Assembly: GCA_033961575.1 (NCBI GenBank)
Contig: CM066733.1
Coordinates: 104,251,921 to 104,315,920 of the forward strand
Origin: Aselliscus stoliczkanus
Lineage: Eukaryota; Chordata; Mammalia; Chiroptera; Hipposideridae
DNA length: 64,000 bases
Direction: 5' to 3'
The translations under genes were made by a program, and so were the position numbers. Below are positions 53,234-64,000 of this stretch, in pieces; the first letter of the stretch is position 1; each line of letters starts with the position of its first letter. Below the pieces are notes generated by a model, which saw nothing but the letters and a program-made list of their open reading frames with translations, did not search any database and was not told the origin of the DNA.

Positions 53234-56200
53234 CTGAAAAAAAAAAAAGGGAAAAGACAAAATTTAAAAATAAAAATGTATTTTAAACTACAAAATCTGC
53301 AATTTTTAAATAAATAATATTAGATAGGATATCTAAAATTACTTAAGACTATGATCATTTATCAAGTACCAAATTGAGTTTATTAAAGAGAGAGAGAGAC
53401 AGGACACTTTCAACTTTGAATAAATTCAAATTTTTAAAAAAAATCAGACAAAATACTTTAAAAAGTATACTACCTTGATCGGGACTTAGACTTGTGTTTG
53501 CGGCTTGCCTTCTTACCAGACCTTTGAGATTTCTCCACGGATCGCGATCGACTATGTTTAGGCTTCTTAGCCTTCTTTTCTTTGCTACTTCCTGGAGATT
53601 CAGAACTGCTCCTTCCACTAGAATCAGAGCCTGAATGTTTTTTACTATCTTTGGTAGTACTTTTTTTACTATCCTGTCTAGAATCATGTCTGATGATTTT
53701 AACAGATATAGAACCACTCCTAGAGAATGTTCTTTCACTTTCTCGTCTCCTTTTTAACCTATCATCCTGACCACTGAACTTAAAGTCTTTTTCTTCCCTT
53801 TTTTGTTTCTCTTTTCTTTTATCCTGTTCACGCTCCCTTTCTTTGTCTTTCTTTTTCCTATCTTTATCTATACTTCGACTCCTCTCTTTTTTCCTTTCTT
53901 GTTCTTTAGCCTCACCTTTATGTTTATGACTGCTCCCACTAAGATTTCCACGTTGATCATCAATTTTACGCCTATCTCGACTCCTACTGCGACTGGACCG
54001 ATTGGTTCGCCTATCCCTTGAGCGACTTCTGCTTCTACGTCTCTCTCGGGAAGGACTCCGATTTCTTCGTCTTTCTCTTTCAATGCTATTTCTATTAGAT
54101 CTCCTTCTATCTCTAATCTTTACTCTAGCCCTACTGCTATCTACTTTAATTCTACGAGAATAACTTCTACTTCTACTACGTCTACCTTTAATTGTTAGAG
54201 ATCTACTCCTACTATGTCTCTTTTTCCTCTTAGGAGAAGAAGATCGAGAAGATGTGCGACTGCTACCTGAGCTAGAACTGTATGAAGAGCTAGAGACAGT
54301 ACTGCTAGTACTGCTAGTTCTACTATTGCTACTGGAACTACCACTACTAGAACTTCCTGATCTACTCCTTCCTTGTTTCTCTTTTTCTTTATGTTCTTTT
54401 TTTGGTTCTAAAACTGACGTAGTTTCATTTGGAGTTCTTTTCTTTTCATTAACCACATCACCATCTGCTTCTCTTGTTTCTAGTAGTGATAAACTATTTT
54501 GCTCTTTATGGATAAATTCATTCATCTCTTTTGTAACCCTTTCAGTTTGCTGCTTTTCTTCTGAAATAGAAAAAGACAAAAATGTTAAATGTACAATGAA
54601 AAACTCCCATACTACCAAATTTCAAGCTACTGGACTCCAACAATAGAGCAAACCACATAAGCAATGCTAAATTTTCTAGTGGCTACATTAAAAAAGTAAA
54701 CAGAAACAGGTAGAATTAATTTTACTATCTTATTAACCCAATATATGAAAAATGTTATCATTTCAACATGTAATCGATTTAAAAGAATACTGAAATACTG
54801 TCTTTTATTTTTTTCCCAACATAAAGTCTTTGAAACCTAGTGTGTATTATTTATATCTACAGTACATCTCAATTTGGGCCAGCTATATTTCAAATATTCA
54901 ATAGCTACGTGTAGTTAGCTACCCTCCTTGACAGTACAGCCGTACAGTATCAAAGAGTAGAGGTTCATGTGAGGCAAGTAAGAAAAATTTCCCTTTTATC
55001 CAATAAGGCAATTTGAAAGTAAATATGTCATTTAAAGGGAATTTTTGGCTGCTAACTCTTAATAATTACTTTTCATATTGTCCAGTAAGACTTTTCAAAG
55101 AAGAAACTCTAAATATTCTTTTATTATTCTTAGTATTATTATATAAACTGTTAAGTACTGTACTCATTCATATACAGTATTTTACATACAAAATTTCTAA
55201 ATACTCCTGTATTATCCTTAAATATCCTAGCTACAGATTAAATATCCTAGCTACAAATTACTTTTCAATAGTTTTACAAATATATTTCCCCCATTTCAAA
55301 ATTCGATTCATTTTAAGAACTTTTACAAGAAACATAAATACATTGAAATAGCTTAACTTATATCCACTGGAACTAAAGTCTCCCAAAACAGAAGTTTACC
55401 TTTTATAAACTATGTATTTTGAATACAATTAATTTTGATTTTACGTTTGATAAAAATTGCAAATGAGCCAAAAAGCTTGTTTCAGATATACCACATGTTA
55501 TTTATAATCTAGTCTCAAGTCTATCCTTTGGTATTTTAGGTTGGTTGAAAAATGAAAAGAAGTACAAACAAAACTGGACAAAAATTGAGTCTGAAAGACA
55601 TACCTTCCATCTGTTTATCATGTAACAGCTGCTGCTCTTTTTCTTTTCTCCAAAAAGCTTCCTGTTTTTGCCGGATTCGGTGCCGTAATTCCTCATCATC
55701 AGTGTCAGATGACTCAGAGCCTCTGTCACTCCTCTCATCTTCACTATCTCCTGATCCATAACCACCCAGTCCACCTGTGTGCATAAAGCCCAGTCTATTA
55801 TATGGAAAAATTATTGTATGCACTAAAAACTTTTTAAGGTCCGAGAAGAAAGCTCATTTCTTTTTTCACTGCATTTTCTTGGAAGAATATGCTTATTCGG
55901 GGTGGGGAGAAGTATAAATTCCAATGCTTAAGGAGTTCATAGAACCCTCAGATAATTGATACTTAGTATCTTATTCTTTCTGGAATATCTGACATATTTC
56001 TCACCATAAAGGAACCGTGATAATGGTTTTGTTTCACTGTCCATGTTAACCAATAAAACCAATTATCAGGGCAGTAATAAAGCCTCACTAAAGTATAATA
56101 AATTCAACTACCTTAAAATTGATGATGACCCTGAAAACATTTCTAAAATTAACTTTTTTGTTGTTCAAAGCTTAGAAATCCCAGATAGTAGGCTAAGTAT

Positions 56201-59200
56201 TTTTTCCCTAAAATAACGAGAATAGTATATTCTGACTGGTACAGAAATAGTATGGTGCTAAAACTACTCCCCACCCTGAAGTGATCTAAACAATAATCAT
56301 AACAAAATTACATGGGCATTTGGTTCTACCCATTTATGTTGATCCACACAAAGATTAATTTGAAATGAAGATGTGGAAAAGGCAAATTCAAGCTTTTATA
56401 TACTTAATATGTCATGCAAATAGCAAATTATGAACACATCACTACTATGATATAAAATAAACCCTTTCCTCTACGGTAAACTTGGCTTGCTGCAACACAA
56501 TCTAAATAAATGTCCTTAAAGCATTAGAGGATAGGTTCTTCTCTAAGGCATGTATGCAATAATTTTGAAAGTGAGCTTAAATACTATCATGGCTAAATTA
56601 TAACTACTACCATTTGCCCCAGTAAGCTATGAATTAGTCCCCACATTTATAATAATGCCACTGTGAATGCTTTAATCAAAAAAAATAGGCAAAGTTTTTA
56701 GAGGCTGACATAACCCTAAGACCTAGGTTTTATAAACTGAGAAGGAATAGTACAGTGTCAAAACAGAACATGTAGAGAGACAAAGTAAGTGTGATTTTCC
56801 CTTTAAGGCCCTCTTACAAATAAGGAGAACACTTACCGAGTCCAGTGAGGGAAGCCAGTGCACTGGACTGTGCCAGCTGTTTTGCAGGAGCTTTGTATCA
56901 CATCAACAACAGGAACAACATGTTAACACAAATAGCCACGATTTCATAGTCATGAGTCTACGGTATTGTTAAATCTACTACTATTGCTGCTTTTTGGGGA
57001 GAGAAGAAACATTAAAAACATAACATTCATTTTAAACCAGTAGCCTGTCTGGCCTTGAAAATATAATTCTGATGTGAGTTGAAATTAGTTTATAATGAGG
57101 AAAAATGTTTACAGTATATTGGTATTTTTATTTTTGAGGTATGGCCCATAATTTAAATTTTGCTTTCAATATATTTTTTAAGTGTTACTAAAAATATGGG
57201 GCTGGGTGAGAGAATCACTTGTTTCTGTAAGAATTATAAGTGGTAAACTGTGAAAACTCTGAAGGTTCATAATTCAATTCATTAGTCAAACTAAATTGCA
57301 TTAGAAGTCATATACCAATACCATAGTATCTATTAAAAAAAAATCAGGTGAAATAAATTGAACATCAAGAATTTTCCACAATACATTTTATAGAACAATA
57401 GCATAATTGCTAATTTGTGTTCAGGTTGATTGGATAAAACAAAAATATTTGTATAGTTGTAACATGGTGTCTCCAATCTAATCTTTCCCAAAGAGTTCAA
57501 ACATGCAAGAAGAGAATATTCAAAATATCTGCTAGTAATTCAACAAGGACAACAACAAAAAAAAGTCCAAAATAGCCACCAAAACCAAAATACCCCCAGA
57601 AAAACAAAACCAAGAACACCCACAATATACCTTTCGTTGCTTTCCGGTGTGCATCTTTGGCTACATAATAAATTTCTTCATCTGTGACATCCAATAGAAT
57701 TTCAGTCAGAAGCATTTTTGTCAGCAACATCTAAGGAATATATATTGTTTCTATTTATTATAGTTACTAATAGTTTGACTTTTACAAAAAAATTAAAAGG
57801 CAAGCCAGTTTTATAAAACATTTCTAGAGATGAAATCAGATCAGCCATTCCAAGGAATAGACGATCTTGAAAATTATTCTAAAATATCAAAACTTTAAAA
57901 AATTTCAAAATCATATGTATTAAAGAAAAAAAATGAGCTTATCTGTAAAGACACTGAACTCTAACTTTAGAGACAAAACATTAAAATAAAGTCCCTGTTG
58001 ATAAAAATTTCCATGGTGTTTTAAGTTGAAAAGAATATCTCTTCATTTAATAATATTAATAGTAAGCAGCACAACACTAGGGTTTAAGTTACTTAGGAAC
58101 TAGCTCAGCTCAAGGTAAAATTTGAGGGGGAACAAAGAAGGGAAATAAGGAAACGGAGTTATTCTATTCTGTCAGATGAAGTCCTTTTTCTCTTCTTGAT
58201 TGCTGTAATACAGAGTACAATAAATTTGAAATAGAACTGTATTCTAGCACTGGTTTGGCTACCAACAGCTGTTTCAAATGTCGACTATTAGTCCCTTAGC
58301 CTCTCTGGGCTCCAGATTACCGTACACATCTATTAAAATGAGAGTACACTGAATCAACATCTTCTAAACATATCCAAAGATTACTGGTCTTTCAAGATGA
58401 GAAATGCAGCATATTATAGTCTCGATCTCAGAAAATAACAATACACATTACAGATAATAAAGGCTCTGAAAAGTCTTGCAAGGAAGAAGTGTTTACCTGT
58501 GTTCCATTCAGTGCTTCCTAAACTTATTTTTCTATAAAGTCTTTAAATCTTTCTCAGTACATAGTCAAAAAACACACTTAAGCAAATAATAGAGCAAAAC
58601 ATGTTATCTGGTGTCTCCTATAGTAAAACATCATCTAATTACAACATTCATATTAGGAAATTTGCTTAATAACTGCTATAAGCTCTGGTTTCACATTATA
58701 AGCATTACCTGGATTTTGTAGACATTACTGCCCAGCAAAGTATATATTAACATACATTTTATAACTATTTCATGAGTTCTCAGTTTAAATATTTAAGATA
58801 ACCAACCAACAGTTCAAAAAATTATAAACAAAATAAATCCTGCAATATATGCTATATGGTCAATTATACCTCAAAGAAACTTTTTTAATTAAAGCAAAGG
58901 AATTTAACATTTACCATTTGATAATCTTTTTCTTCCTCAGTCATCTCTGGTTCACTTTGCTCTTCTTGAGGAACTGGAGATGGACTTCTGGTGACTTTCC
59001 CACTGCTTGCCGCCTCAGCATTTTCAGTATCTTCATCTTCCTCATCACTATCCTAAAAACAGTAATGGTATGGGTAGCCCAAATTCATGCTTATTATGTA
59101 ACATCATTATCTTACATATTCTATTTTAAACCCCTAAATTAGAAAGTCTTAAGGGCCGGCCACGTGGCTCAGCTGGTTAAGAGCTCGCTCAGGAGTGCAA

Positions 59201-62200
59201 GCTGAGCTCTAAGCAACAGCAGTTCGATGCCCAGCCTGGGTTGAGCTGCCGGTGAGCTGCCAACAGATGGCAGGCTGGCTCAGCTAAAAAAAGAAAAAAA
59301 AATGTCTAAGAAACGGGGCCTGCCGAGTGGCCTCCTGTTTAAGAGCATGAGCTCTGAGCAACAGGGTCACCAGTTGGATTCCCACATGGGCCAGTGAGCT
59401 GCACCTGAGCTGGGCTGCCAATAGGTGGCAGGATGGTTCAGCTGGTGAGAGCATGTGGTCCTAACAAGGTTGCAGGTTCGACTCCCGCATAGGATGGAGG
59501 GCTAGTCCACCTGCAACTAAGATTGCACACAGCACCTTGAACTGAGCTGCTAACAGGTGGCAGAACAGCTCAGCTGGTGAGAGCACATGTTCCTAACAAC
59601 AAGACTGCTGGTTCAACTCCCGCATGGGATGGTGAGCTAACCCACCCACAACTAAGATTGAACATAGCACCTTGAGGTGAGCTTCCCTGAGCTGCCAAAC
59701 GGCGACTGGACTCGGAGCTGATCTAGCTGTGCCCTCCACAACTAAGATTAAAGGACAACAACTGAGCTCTTTCCCTTCCCCAATTCCCCAACACTGTTCC
59801 CCTTCCCCAACTCCCCAATAAAATCTTAAAAAAAAAAGTCTATGAAACAGATGTACAAAAATGACATTTCTCCCTAAATTATATTTTTGTACTACAAATT
59901 TGATTTGGTAATTTAACATATTACCTGAGAGAAAATGCAAGATTACAAGAAGGCTTATGAGAATCAATTATTGTAATCAGTTTTCAATTTTCATTTTTTT
60001 TCTTAGTCAATCTTGACCTCATTTTATTAATATCTAGAAAAATATCATGCCCAGAAACTGATTTTATTAATATCCATTATATATGATGGTTGAAATGAGA
60101 GGCTTATAGAACTTTGGAAACATGAACCACTCATATTATTCAGTGCTGTTTTTACAGCTATAAATTTAAGCTATTTACCTAAAATTGCATGACTTAAAAT
60201 GAAAAAATCTGTAATTAGTTTCTAAATCTCAGCTGGTCCTGAAACTTAATGAAGTTTGCTTCTTTTTAGCTACATAATAAACAGATAAGAAATAAGGTCT
60301 ATTTCAGATGGAGGAAATGCCAGCAGTTTGTTTCTGTCTCTATATGGGTGTTAGGTTTTCAGTATCCAGAGAGTGCCTTAAAAGGGGGACTCTATGTTGG
60401 GCAAAGAAGTGTTTCATAGTCTTAGCAATCCTAACAAGTAAGACAAGGTGATCACCTAAATACTACTATTATGGAAAGACCATTTAAACCAGAAGAATTT
60501 GTGTAACAAAAGCCCAAAGGCATTTGGGAGGAGAATAACCTCCAAACATTTTTTTTTTTAACACTTAAAAAACTATCAAATCTGGAAACCACTATTTCAT
60601 GTAAAGATTTTAAAAAATATTTTTAAGGTAAACTTTAATCATAGCAGTCTATAGTTTATCTTCAGAACATCCAGAACAAAAACACCTCTTAAACATGGTT
60701 CTTTTATAAAAATAAAATGTAATTTATGGCATTTATGGAATTTAAGCAAAACAAATATCTGTTCAAATCTATTGTAGTTACCTTACCATCCTTGAGACTT
60801 ATTTATGAAGCAGAAAATGGCCTTGGGAAGAAGACCCATTTCCTGAGTTTCACACTGGCCAGTGCTGTGGCTGTTGTATCAGCTGAGCATATTTTTGCTA
60901 AGTAAAAAAGTTCCTAAGCCATTTATGCCATCTATCTGATGAATATTTAAATATTTAAAACTTCGTTACTTTCAGTGCTCAAGTCAAAAACTATGAGAAT
61001 TATTACATCCTCTGGCGTAAGTATATATTTAAATGTTTTAAATGTTCAAAAAGGGCAGATTTATTTATCTATTGCCATTTTAACTTAGTTTTGTTTTATA
61101 ATCCATCACTAGTGTTAGCTGTACCACAACAAAATACAGATGTTTGTCAAAGTAACCTATCCAGCATCCCTGAATAATTTCTTTCCAGAATTAAATGTTT
61201 TATAAACTCACTGCTCCCTTTCTCCTTACTCTACCCTAAATAACACATGCATAAAAACATAATCCCCAATATACTTACTGAAAGTAATCTCAGTAATAAC
61301 ATTATAATAACATTATTATACTTTTATTATACAATATAATACAATAATAACAGTACAATAACATTAATATACTTTTTATAGGCTAAAATACCTACTTATT
61401 TCAATAACCTTTTAACACTGATATCATCTGGAGTTTCATGTCAGGGGAATTCTACTTACAAATTTACTTCTCTGAGGTAAACGAGGGCCATCACCTCCTT
61501 CAGCATCTTCTGTTGTCTTCTTTTCTTTTTTGGATAATTGTGAACGTTGTTGTTCCATTCTTTCTTTCTCCAACTTCTTTTGCTTTTCACGTTCCATTTT
61601 TTCAAGACCTTCCCGAATCCAAGCTGGAAGAGTCCTACGTTTTACTGCATCTGTTTCACATGGGGGAAAAAAATATTTGTACGTCAATTAAGTAAAAATC
61701 ATAAATGTATGAGTTCCTTATTCCTGAGTTTCTACAAATTTTGTAAGTAAATTAAAACAAAGAATGCTGGTGTCATTTGAGTACTTGGAACAAACAGTAT
61801 TATTCTCCATCAAGGCAGGTAATAAAAACAATCCATTAAACATCATTCTTTAAAATCATCCCTATTAATAGCAGCAGTGAACATTGTATTAATGCTTACA
61901 ATGTGCCAAGGTACTATGAAAGCACATTAAACCATCATGTCACTTAATCCTAAAAAAAGCCCTAAAAGGTCACTAATATTACTTGATCTCTTTTGTATGT
62001 GAGCAAATTGAGGCTCAAAGAGATTAAAAGATGTACTCAAGGTTACAAAGCCAGTAAGAAATGATGTAGCCACTTCAGAGCCAAACCTATACTACACTGT
62101 TTCCTAAAATATGAAGACAGAAGGAAGTCAAACAAAAGCACAAATCCATTTTCACACAGAGAATTCATTTGAACAAGTATTTTCCCACAAGTTAAAAAAA

Positions 62201-64000
62201 AAAGTTACGGGCTGGCCGAGTGGTGCGGCGGTTAAACGCTGGCTTGGGACGCCAGCGGCCCCGGTTCAGGTCCCACTTATGAGGGCCAGTGACACTGCCC
62301 TCAAAAAAAAAAAAAAAAGAAGTTACAATCTTCCTAAAATGGCTACTTTGTGATAAAAAGGAAAAGACTTAAATGTTCTGGCCCACTAAGTGCTGGATTT
62401 GGTTTCTGGATATACAGTAGTGTAAACATGTAACTTGTCATTTGAAATAAGTTAGATCTAATATGTTAATTAAAAATTGAAATTTTCTGCCAAAACTTAT
62501 GGCAAGTGAAATAATAAACGAAAAATTAATCTGGAAGCAGTACAGTGGATGAAGTGAGAGTAAAAAGAGACCAGAGACAAAGAACAACTAGAAGGTTGTA
62601 AAGGGAGGAAATGCTCATATATTGGCATAATGTATCAATTGTCATTTACATTGAAGAAACTATCAAGATGCTATGGCCATGATAAATTTATATTTCATCA
62701 CAAAATCTGTGTGTAAGATAAAGATCTATTTTAAAGAAAATCAGGGGCCGGCCGAGTGGCTCAGTTGGTTAAGAGCTCACTCAAGAGTGCGAGCTGAGCT
62801 CTGGGCAACAGCTGTTCGAGGCCAGCCCGAGCTGAGTTGCCGTTGAGCTGCCAACAGGTGTCAGGATGGCTCAGCTTAAAAAAAAAAAAAAAAGAAAAGA
62901 AAATCATACAAAACTTTTACTAGTTTAGACAAGTATCCTCTTGGAATTTTAGTTTGACTATAAAATCATAAGGTTTCAGTATCAATTCCTAGGGCCGGCT
63001 GAGTGGTGCGGTGGTTAAGAACTGGCTTGGGACACCAGCGGCCCCGGTTCGGATCTCGCATATGAGGGCCAGTGACACTGCCCTCTAAAAAAAAAAATAA
63101 ATAAATAAAGTATCAATTCCTAACATATCAGAGGTATTAGAACTAGAACTTAACAAAATAAAACATCCTTTTTATGATCAAGAAATCATGCCAACTGTGG
63201 TTCATTAAATGTTAATAGCTACCAATTTGTGGAGGCTCCTGCTTCACAGGAAGTGCAATAGGTGAACGCTGCCGATCCCTGAATGATGATGGTCTTTCTC
63301 TTCGATTCTGGGGTGGTGCAGGAGGCCCTGGAGGTCCTGGTTGCCAATAAGGAGGATGAAATCCACCTTGCGGTGGACCAAAAGCAGCCCCATGCTGAAA
63401 GAGTATTGCAGTTTATTTTTCTTCACATTAATATAAAAACACTCTGGGACACACGTGTGTTATGAACTGGGACAGTAGAAATCCATATGTGCAGCAAATC
63501 CAAGAATTCCATGGTTCTAATATCCACCGATATTTCTGTCGCCCCCAAGGACCTAAGCTTACTTTCCTTAAGAACAAGATTTTTCTGCCTACATACATGC
63601 AAAGAGCCATCTAACATCCAGCTGATATACTATTTTGAAGTACAGAAAATGATATATATGAACTTTTTCATTATTAATCCATTTATAAACTAATACTTCC
63701 ACTACCAAAAAGTCAAATACATGTCAGTTTTTCTGTAACTAGGAAATACAGGAAAAATTTTAATGAATTCCACCTTCCTACTTCTTGTACATTTGTTTCT
63801 ATAATCTTGTGACAAATATCTATTTTAAGCAAAGATAAGTTACTGAATCATGACATTAAATATTTTTTGCAATTTTACTATTTTCAGAGGCTTTCTAAGC
63901 CAGTTGTCAACAGAGCTCTTTAACTTCTTAGCAAGAGGATCTACCAAGCAAATATGGTGTAAATAGATGCTCCCTGCCACATTTCTTCCAAATCAAAACC
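53203..64000 (-). CDS. PNISR: PNISR (PNN-interacting serine/arginine-rich protein), partial: last 8 coding exons
   Basis: Gene-level entry. Exons 63223-63394, 61460-61650, 58915-59052, 57631-57730, 56837-56890, 55604-55774, 53474-54560 and 53203-53233 sum to 1944 bp, 647 residues plus stop, in one frame with GT-AG introns. The human protein is about 805 residues, so roughly 160 N-terminal residues lie beyond the right edge. Order of regions: a Pro/Gly-rich part (GFHPPYWQPGPPGPPAPP); a charged helical stretch likely to form a coiled coil (LEKMEREKQKKLEKERMEQQ); acidic Ser/Glu segments; a conserved block (MLLTEILLDVTDEEIYYVA); another charged helix (KQEAFWRKEKEQQLL); and a long Arg/Ser domain. 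PNISR (formerly SFRS18) is a nuclear-speckle protein that binds pinin and is thought to act in pre-mRNA processing. It lacks an RRM. Confidence 0.95.
53474..54560 (-). CDS. PNISR: PNISR large exon: Arg/Ser (RS) domain
   Basis: 1087 bp with acceptor TATTTCAG|AAGAAA and donor TCAAG|GTAGTA. It starts EEKQQTERVTKEMNEFIHKE, runs through a Ser-only-like stretch (RSGSSSSGSSSSNSRTSSTS), RSRS blocks, a Lys/Glu-rich stretch (KDKEREREQDKRKEKQKREE) and more Ser/Arg-Lys sequence (KKPKHSRSRSVEKSQ). No frame break occurs in the whole low-complexity exon. The reading on the other strand is Leu-rich and spurious. Confidence 0.97.
55220..55259. repeat. Tandem duplication of 20 bp in a PNISR intron
   Basis: AAATATCCTAGCTACAGATT and AAATATCCTAGCTACAAATT, one mismatch. 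Confidence 0.95.
55604..55774 (-). CDS. PNISR: PNISR exon: Gly/acidic segment and charged helix
   Basis: 171 bp with acceptor GCACACAG|GTGGAC and donor GAAG|GTATGT. It encodes GLGGYGSGDSEDERSDRGSE, SSDTDDEELRHRIRQKQEAF and WRKEKEQQLLHDKQME. Confidence 0.96.
56837..56890 (-). CDS. PNISR: PNISR small exon (54 bp)
   Basis: Acceptor ATACAAAG|CTCCTG and donor CTCG|GTAAGT. It encodes APAKQLAQSSALASLTGL. The length is a multiple of three, so skipping would keep the frame. It is too short to appear as an open frame of its own. Confidence 0.92.
57631..57730 (-). CDS. PNISR: PNISR exon: conserved LLTEILLDVTDEE block
   Basis: 100 bp with acceptor CCTTAG|ATGTTG and donor GAAAG|GTATAT. It encodes MLLTKMLLTEILLDVTDEEI and YYVAKDAHRKATK. 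It appears identical to the human protein in memory. Confidence 0.96.
58915..59052 (-). CDS. PNISR: PNISR exon: acidic segment
   Basis: 138 bp, 46 codons, with acceptor TTTTTAG|GATAGT and donor CAAATG|GTAAAT. It encodes DSDEEDEDTENAEAASSGKV, TRSPSPVPQEEQ and EMTEEEKDYQM. The acid-rich start and SP dipeptides suggest phosphorylation. Confidence 0.95.
59153..59301 (+). mobile_element. SINE, middle-length type
   Basis: GGGCCGGCCACGTGGCTCAG, GTTAAGAGCTCGCTCAGGAG, GCAGTTCGATGCCCAGCC, GAGCTGCCAACAGATGGCAG, GCTGGCTCAGCT and an A tail broken by one G. Confidence 0.93.
59316..59837 (+). mobile_element. Long composite SINE with three tRNA-like units
   Basis: Unit 1 begins GGGGCCTGCCGAGTGGCCTC, with box B CAGTTGGATTCCCACATGGG. 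Unit 2 is GGTTCAGCTGGTGAGAGCAT with AGGTTCGACTCCCGCATAGG. Unit 3 is ACAGCTCAGCTGGTGAGAGC with TGGTTCAACTCCCGCATGGG. Then come GTGCCCTCCACAACTAAGAT, the CCCCTTCCCCAACTCCCCAA tail and an A run. AATGTCTAAGAAAC before and AA-GTCTATGAAAC after are the target duplication. Confidence 0.9.
61460..61650 (-). CDS. PNISR: PNISR exon: charged coiled-coil segment
   Basis: 191 bp with acceptor GAAACAG|ATGCAG and donor AAATTT|GTAAGT. It encodes DAVKRRTLPAWIREGLEKME, REKQKKLEKERMEQQRSQLS and GGDGPRLPQRSKF. The Lys/Glu/Gln-rich stretch should be helical. Confidence 0.96.
61870..62110 (+). repeat. MIR SINE
   Basis: GTATTAATGCTTACAATGTG CC, TCATGTCACTTAATCC, GTGAGCAAATTGAGGCTCAA AGAG and AGGTTACAAAGCCAGTAAG in MIR order. 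Confidence 0.82.
62209..62318 (+). mobile_element. Short SINE
   Basis: GGGCTGGCCGAGTGGTGCGG, ACGCCAGCGGCCCCGGTTCA, GACACTGCCCTC and an A run. AAAGTTAC / AGAAGTTAC flank it. Confidence 0.94.
62745..62893 (+). mobile_element. SINE, middle-length type
   Basis: GGGGCCGGCCGAGTGGCTCA, GAGCTCACTCAAGAGTGCGA, GCTGTTCGAGGCCAGCCC and GATGGCTCAGCTT plus an A run. AAAGAAAATCA lies on both sides. Confidence 0.94.
62993..63107 (+). mobile_element. Short SINE
   Basis: GGCCGGCTGAGTGGTGCGGT, CCGGTTCGGATCTCGCATAT, GACACTGCCCTCT and an A/AAAT tail. AGTATCAATTCCTA flanks both sides (62979-62992 and 63109-63122). Confidence 0.95.
63223..63394 (-). CDS. PNISR: PNISR exon: Pro/Gly-rich segment
   Basis: 172 bp with acceptor CTTTCAG|CATGGG and donor ATTG|GTAGCT. 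It encodes HGAAFGPPQGGFHPPYWQPG, QNRRERPSSFRDRQRSPIAL and VKQEPPQI. The donor (GTAGCT) is weaker than average. Two plus-strand SINEs lie within 480 bp downstream in the intron. Confidence 0.95.
63395..64000. other. PNISR intron, cut by the window edge
   Basis: AT-rich unique sequence with no recognisable exon or repeat. The next upstream PNISR exon must lie past 64000. Confidence 0.6.

Larger units (their letters stand above)
53234..58914. other. PNISR introns between the last six coding exons
   Basis: Introns 53234-53473, 54561-55603, 55775-56836, 56891-57630 and 57731-58914. They contain no young SINE and no LINE that I recognise, only AT-rich unique sequence and a 20-bp tandem duplication (55220-55259). 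An AG repeat (about 53385-53400) lies near the shortest intron's middle. Confidence 0.65.
59053..61459. other. PNISR intron with two adjacent SINEs
   Basis: A middle-length SINE (59153-59301) directly followed by a composite SINE (59316-59837); the remainder (59840-61459) is AT-rich and holds no recognised element. Confidence 0.65.
61651..63222. other. PNISR intron with MIR and three young SINEs
   Basis: A MIR (61870-62110) and SINEs at 62209, 62745 and 62993, all on the plus strand and so antisense to PNISR. Confidence 0.7.

Noticed and set aside
54254..54646. 130-codon Leu-rich plus-strand frame
   Set aside because: It is the antisense of the Ser/Arg codons in the PNISR RS exon. Such frames arise automatically opposite RS repeats.
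57497..57630. Hydrophobic, Phe/Gly-rich extension if the PNISR exon at 57631 read through its donor
   Set aside because: It lies past a usable GTATAT donor, and the next exon joins in frame. The odd composition reflects an A/C-rich intron read backwards. Only retained-intron RNA would revive it.

Overview
This is nuclear DNA from a placental mammal. It holds three genes in a row on the minus strand, in the same order as human 6q16.2: FAXC (5' part only), COQ3 (complete coding region) and PNISR (3' part, about the last 647 codons). They were recognised from exon translations that join in frame at GT-AG splice sites. The many young tRNA-derived SINEs (a GGCCGGCCGAGTGGCG-type head, and longer forms ending in CCCCAATTCCCCAATAAA) look like the composite SINEs of rhinolophoid bats. 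That placement is inference from memory of those repeats and could not be tested here.

Layout. 1-7583: FAXC intron 2, full of LINE and SINE sequence. 7584-7719: FAXC exon 2. 7720-12920: intron 1, mostly ancient MIR-type repeats. 12921-13186: FAXC exon 1, inside a strong CpG island (about 12830-13860). About 13870-28100: intergenic, repeat-rich. 28411-48548: COQ3, seven coding exons, with its CpG-rich first exon at 48440-48548. 48640-52890: intergenic and free of young SINEs except for a tandem pair at 49223-49440. 52890-64000: PNISR 3' UTR and eight coding exons, including a 1087-bp exon for the Arg/Ser domain. The first PNISR exons lie beyond the right edge and the last FAXC exons beyond the left edge.

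The genes share no pathway. FAXC encodes a membrane-anchored protein with a GST/metaxin-like fold related to fly 'failed axon connections'. COQ3 is the mitochondrial O-methyltransferase of ubiquinone synthesis. PNISR is a nuclear-speckle Arg/Ser-rich protein that binds pinin.

I see no CRISPR array, operon, selfish gene cassette or undescribed multi-gene system. The observations most worth checking are: a stop codon that shortens COQ3 by 15 residues, next to a SINE whose target-site duplication copied the ancestral stop; COQ3 exon 4 (SAM-binding motif) sitting between two inverted SINEs less than 80 bp away on each side; a 233-bp mariner-like element that keeps the transposase C-terminus; several nested or same-site retroinsertions with clear target duplications; and a young-SINE desert over PNISR.
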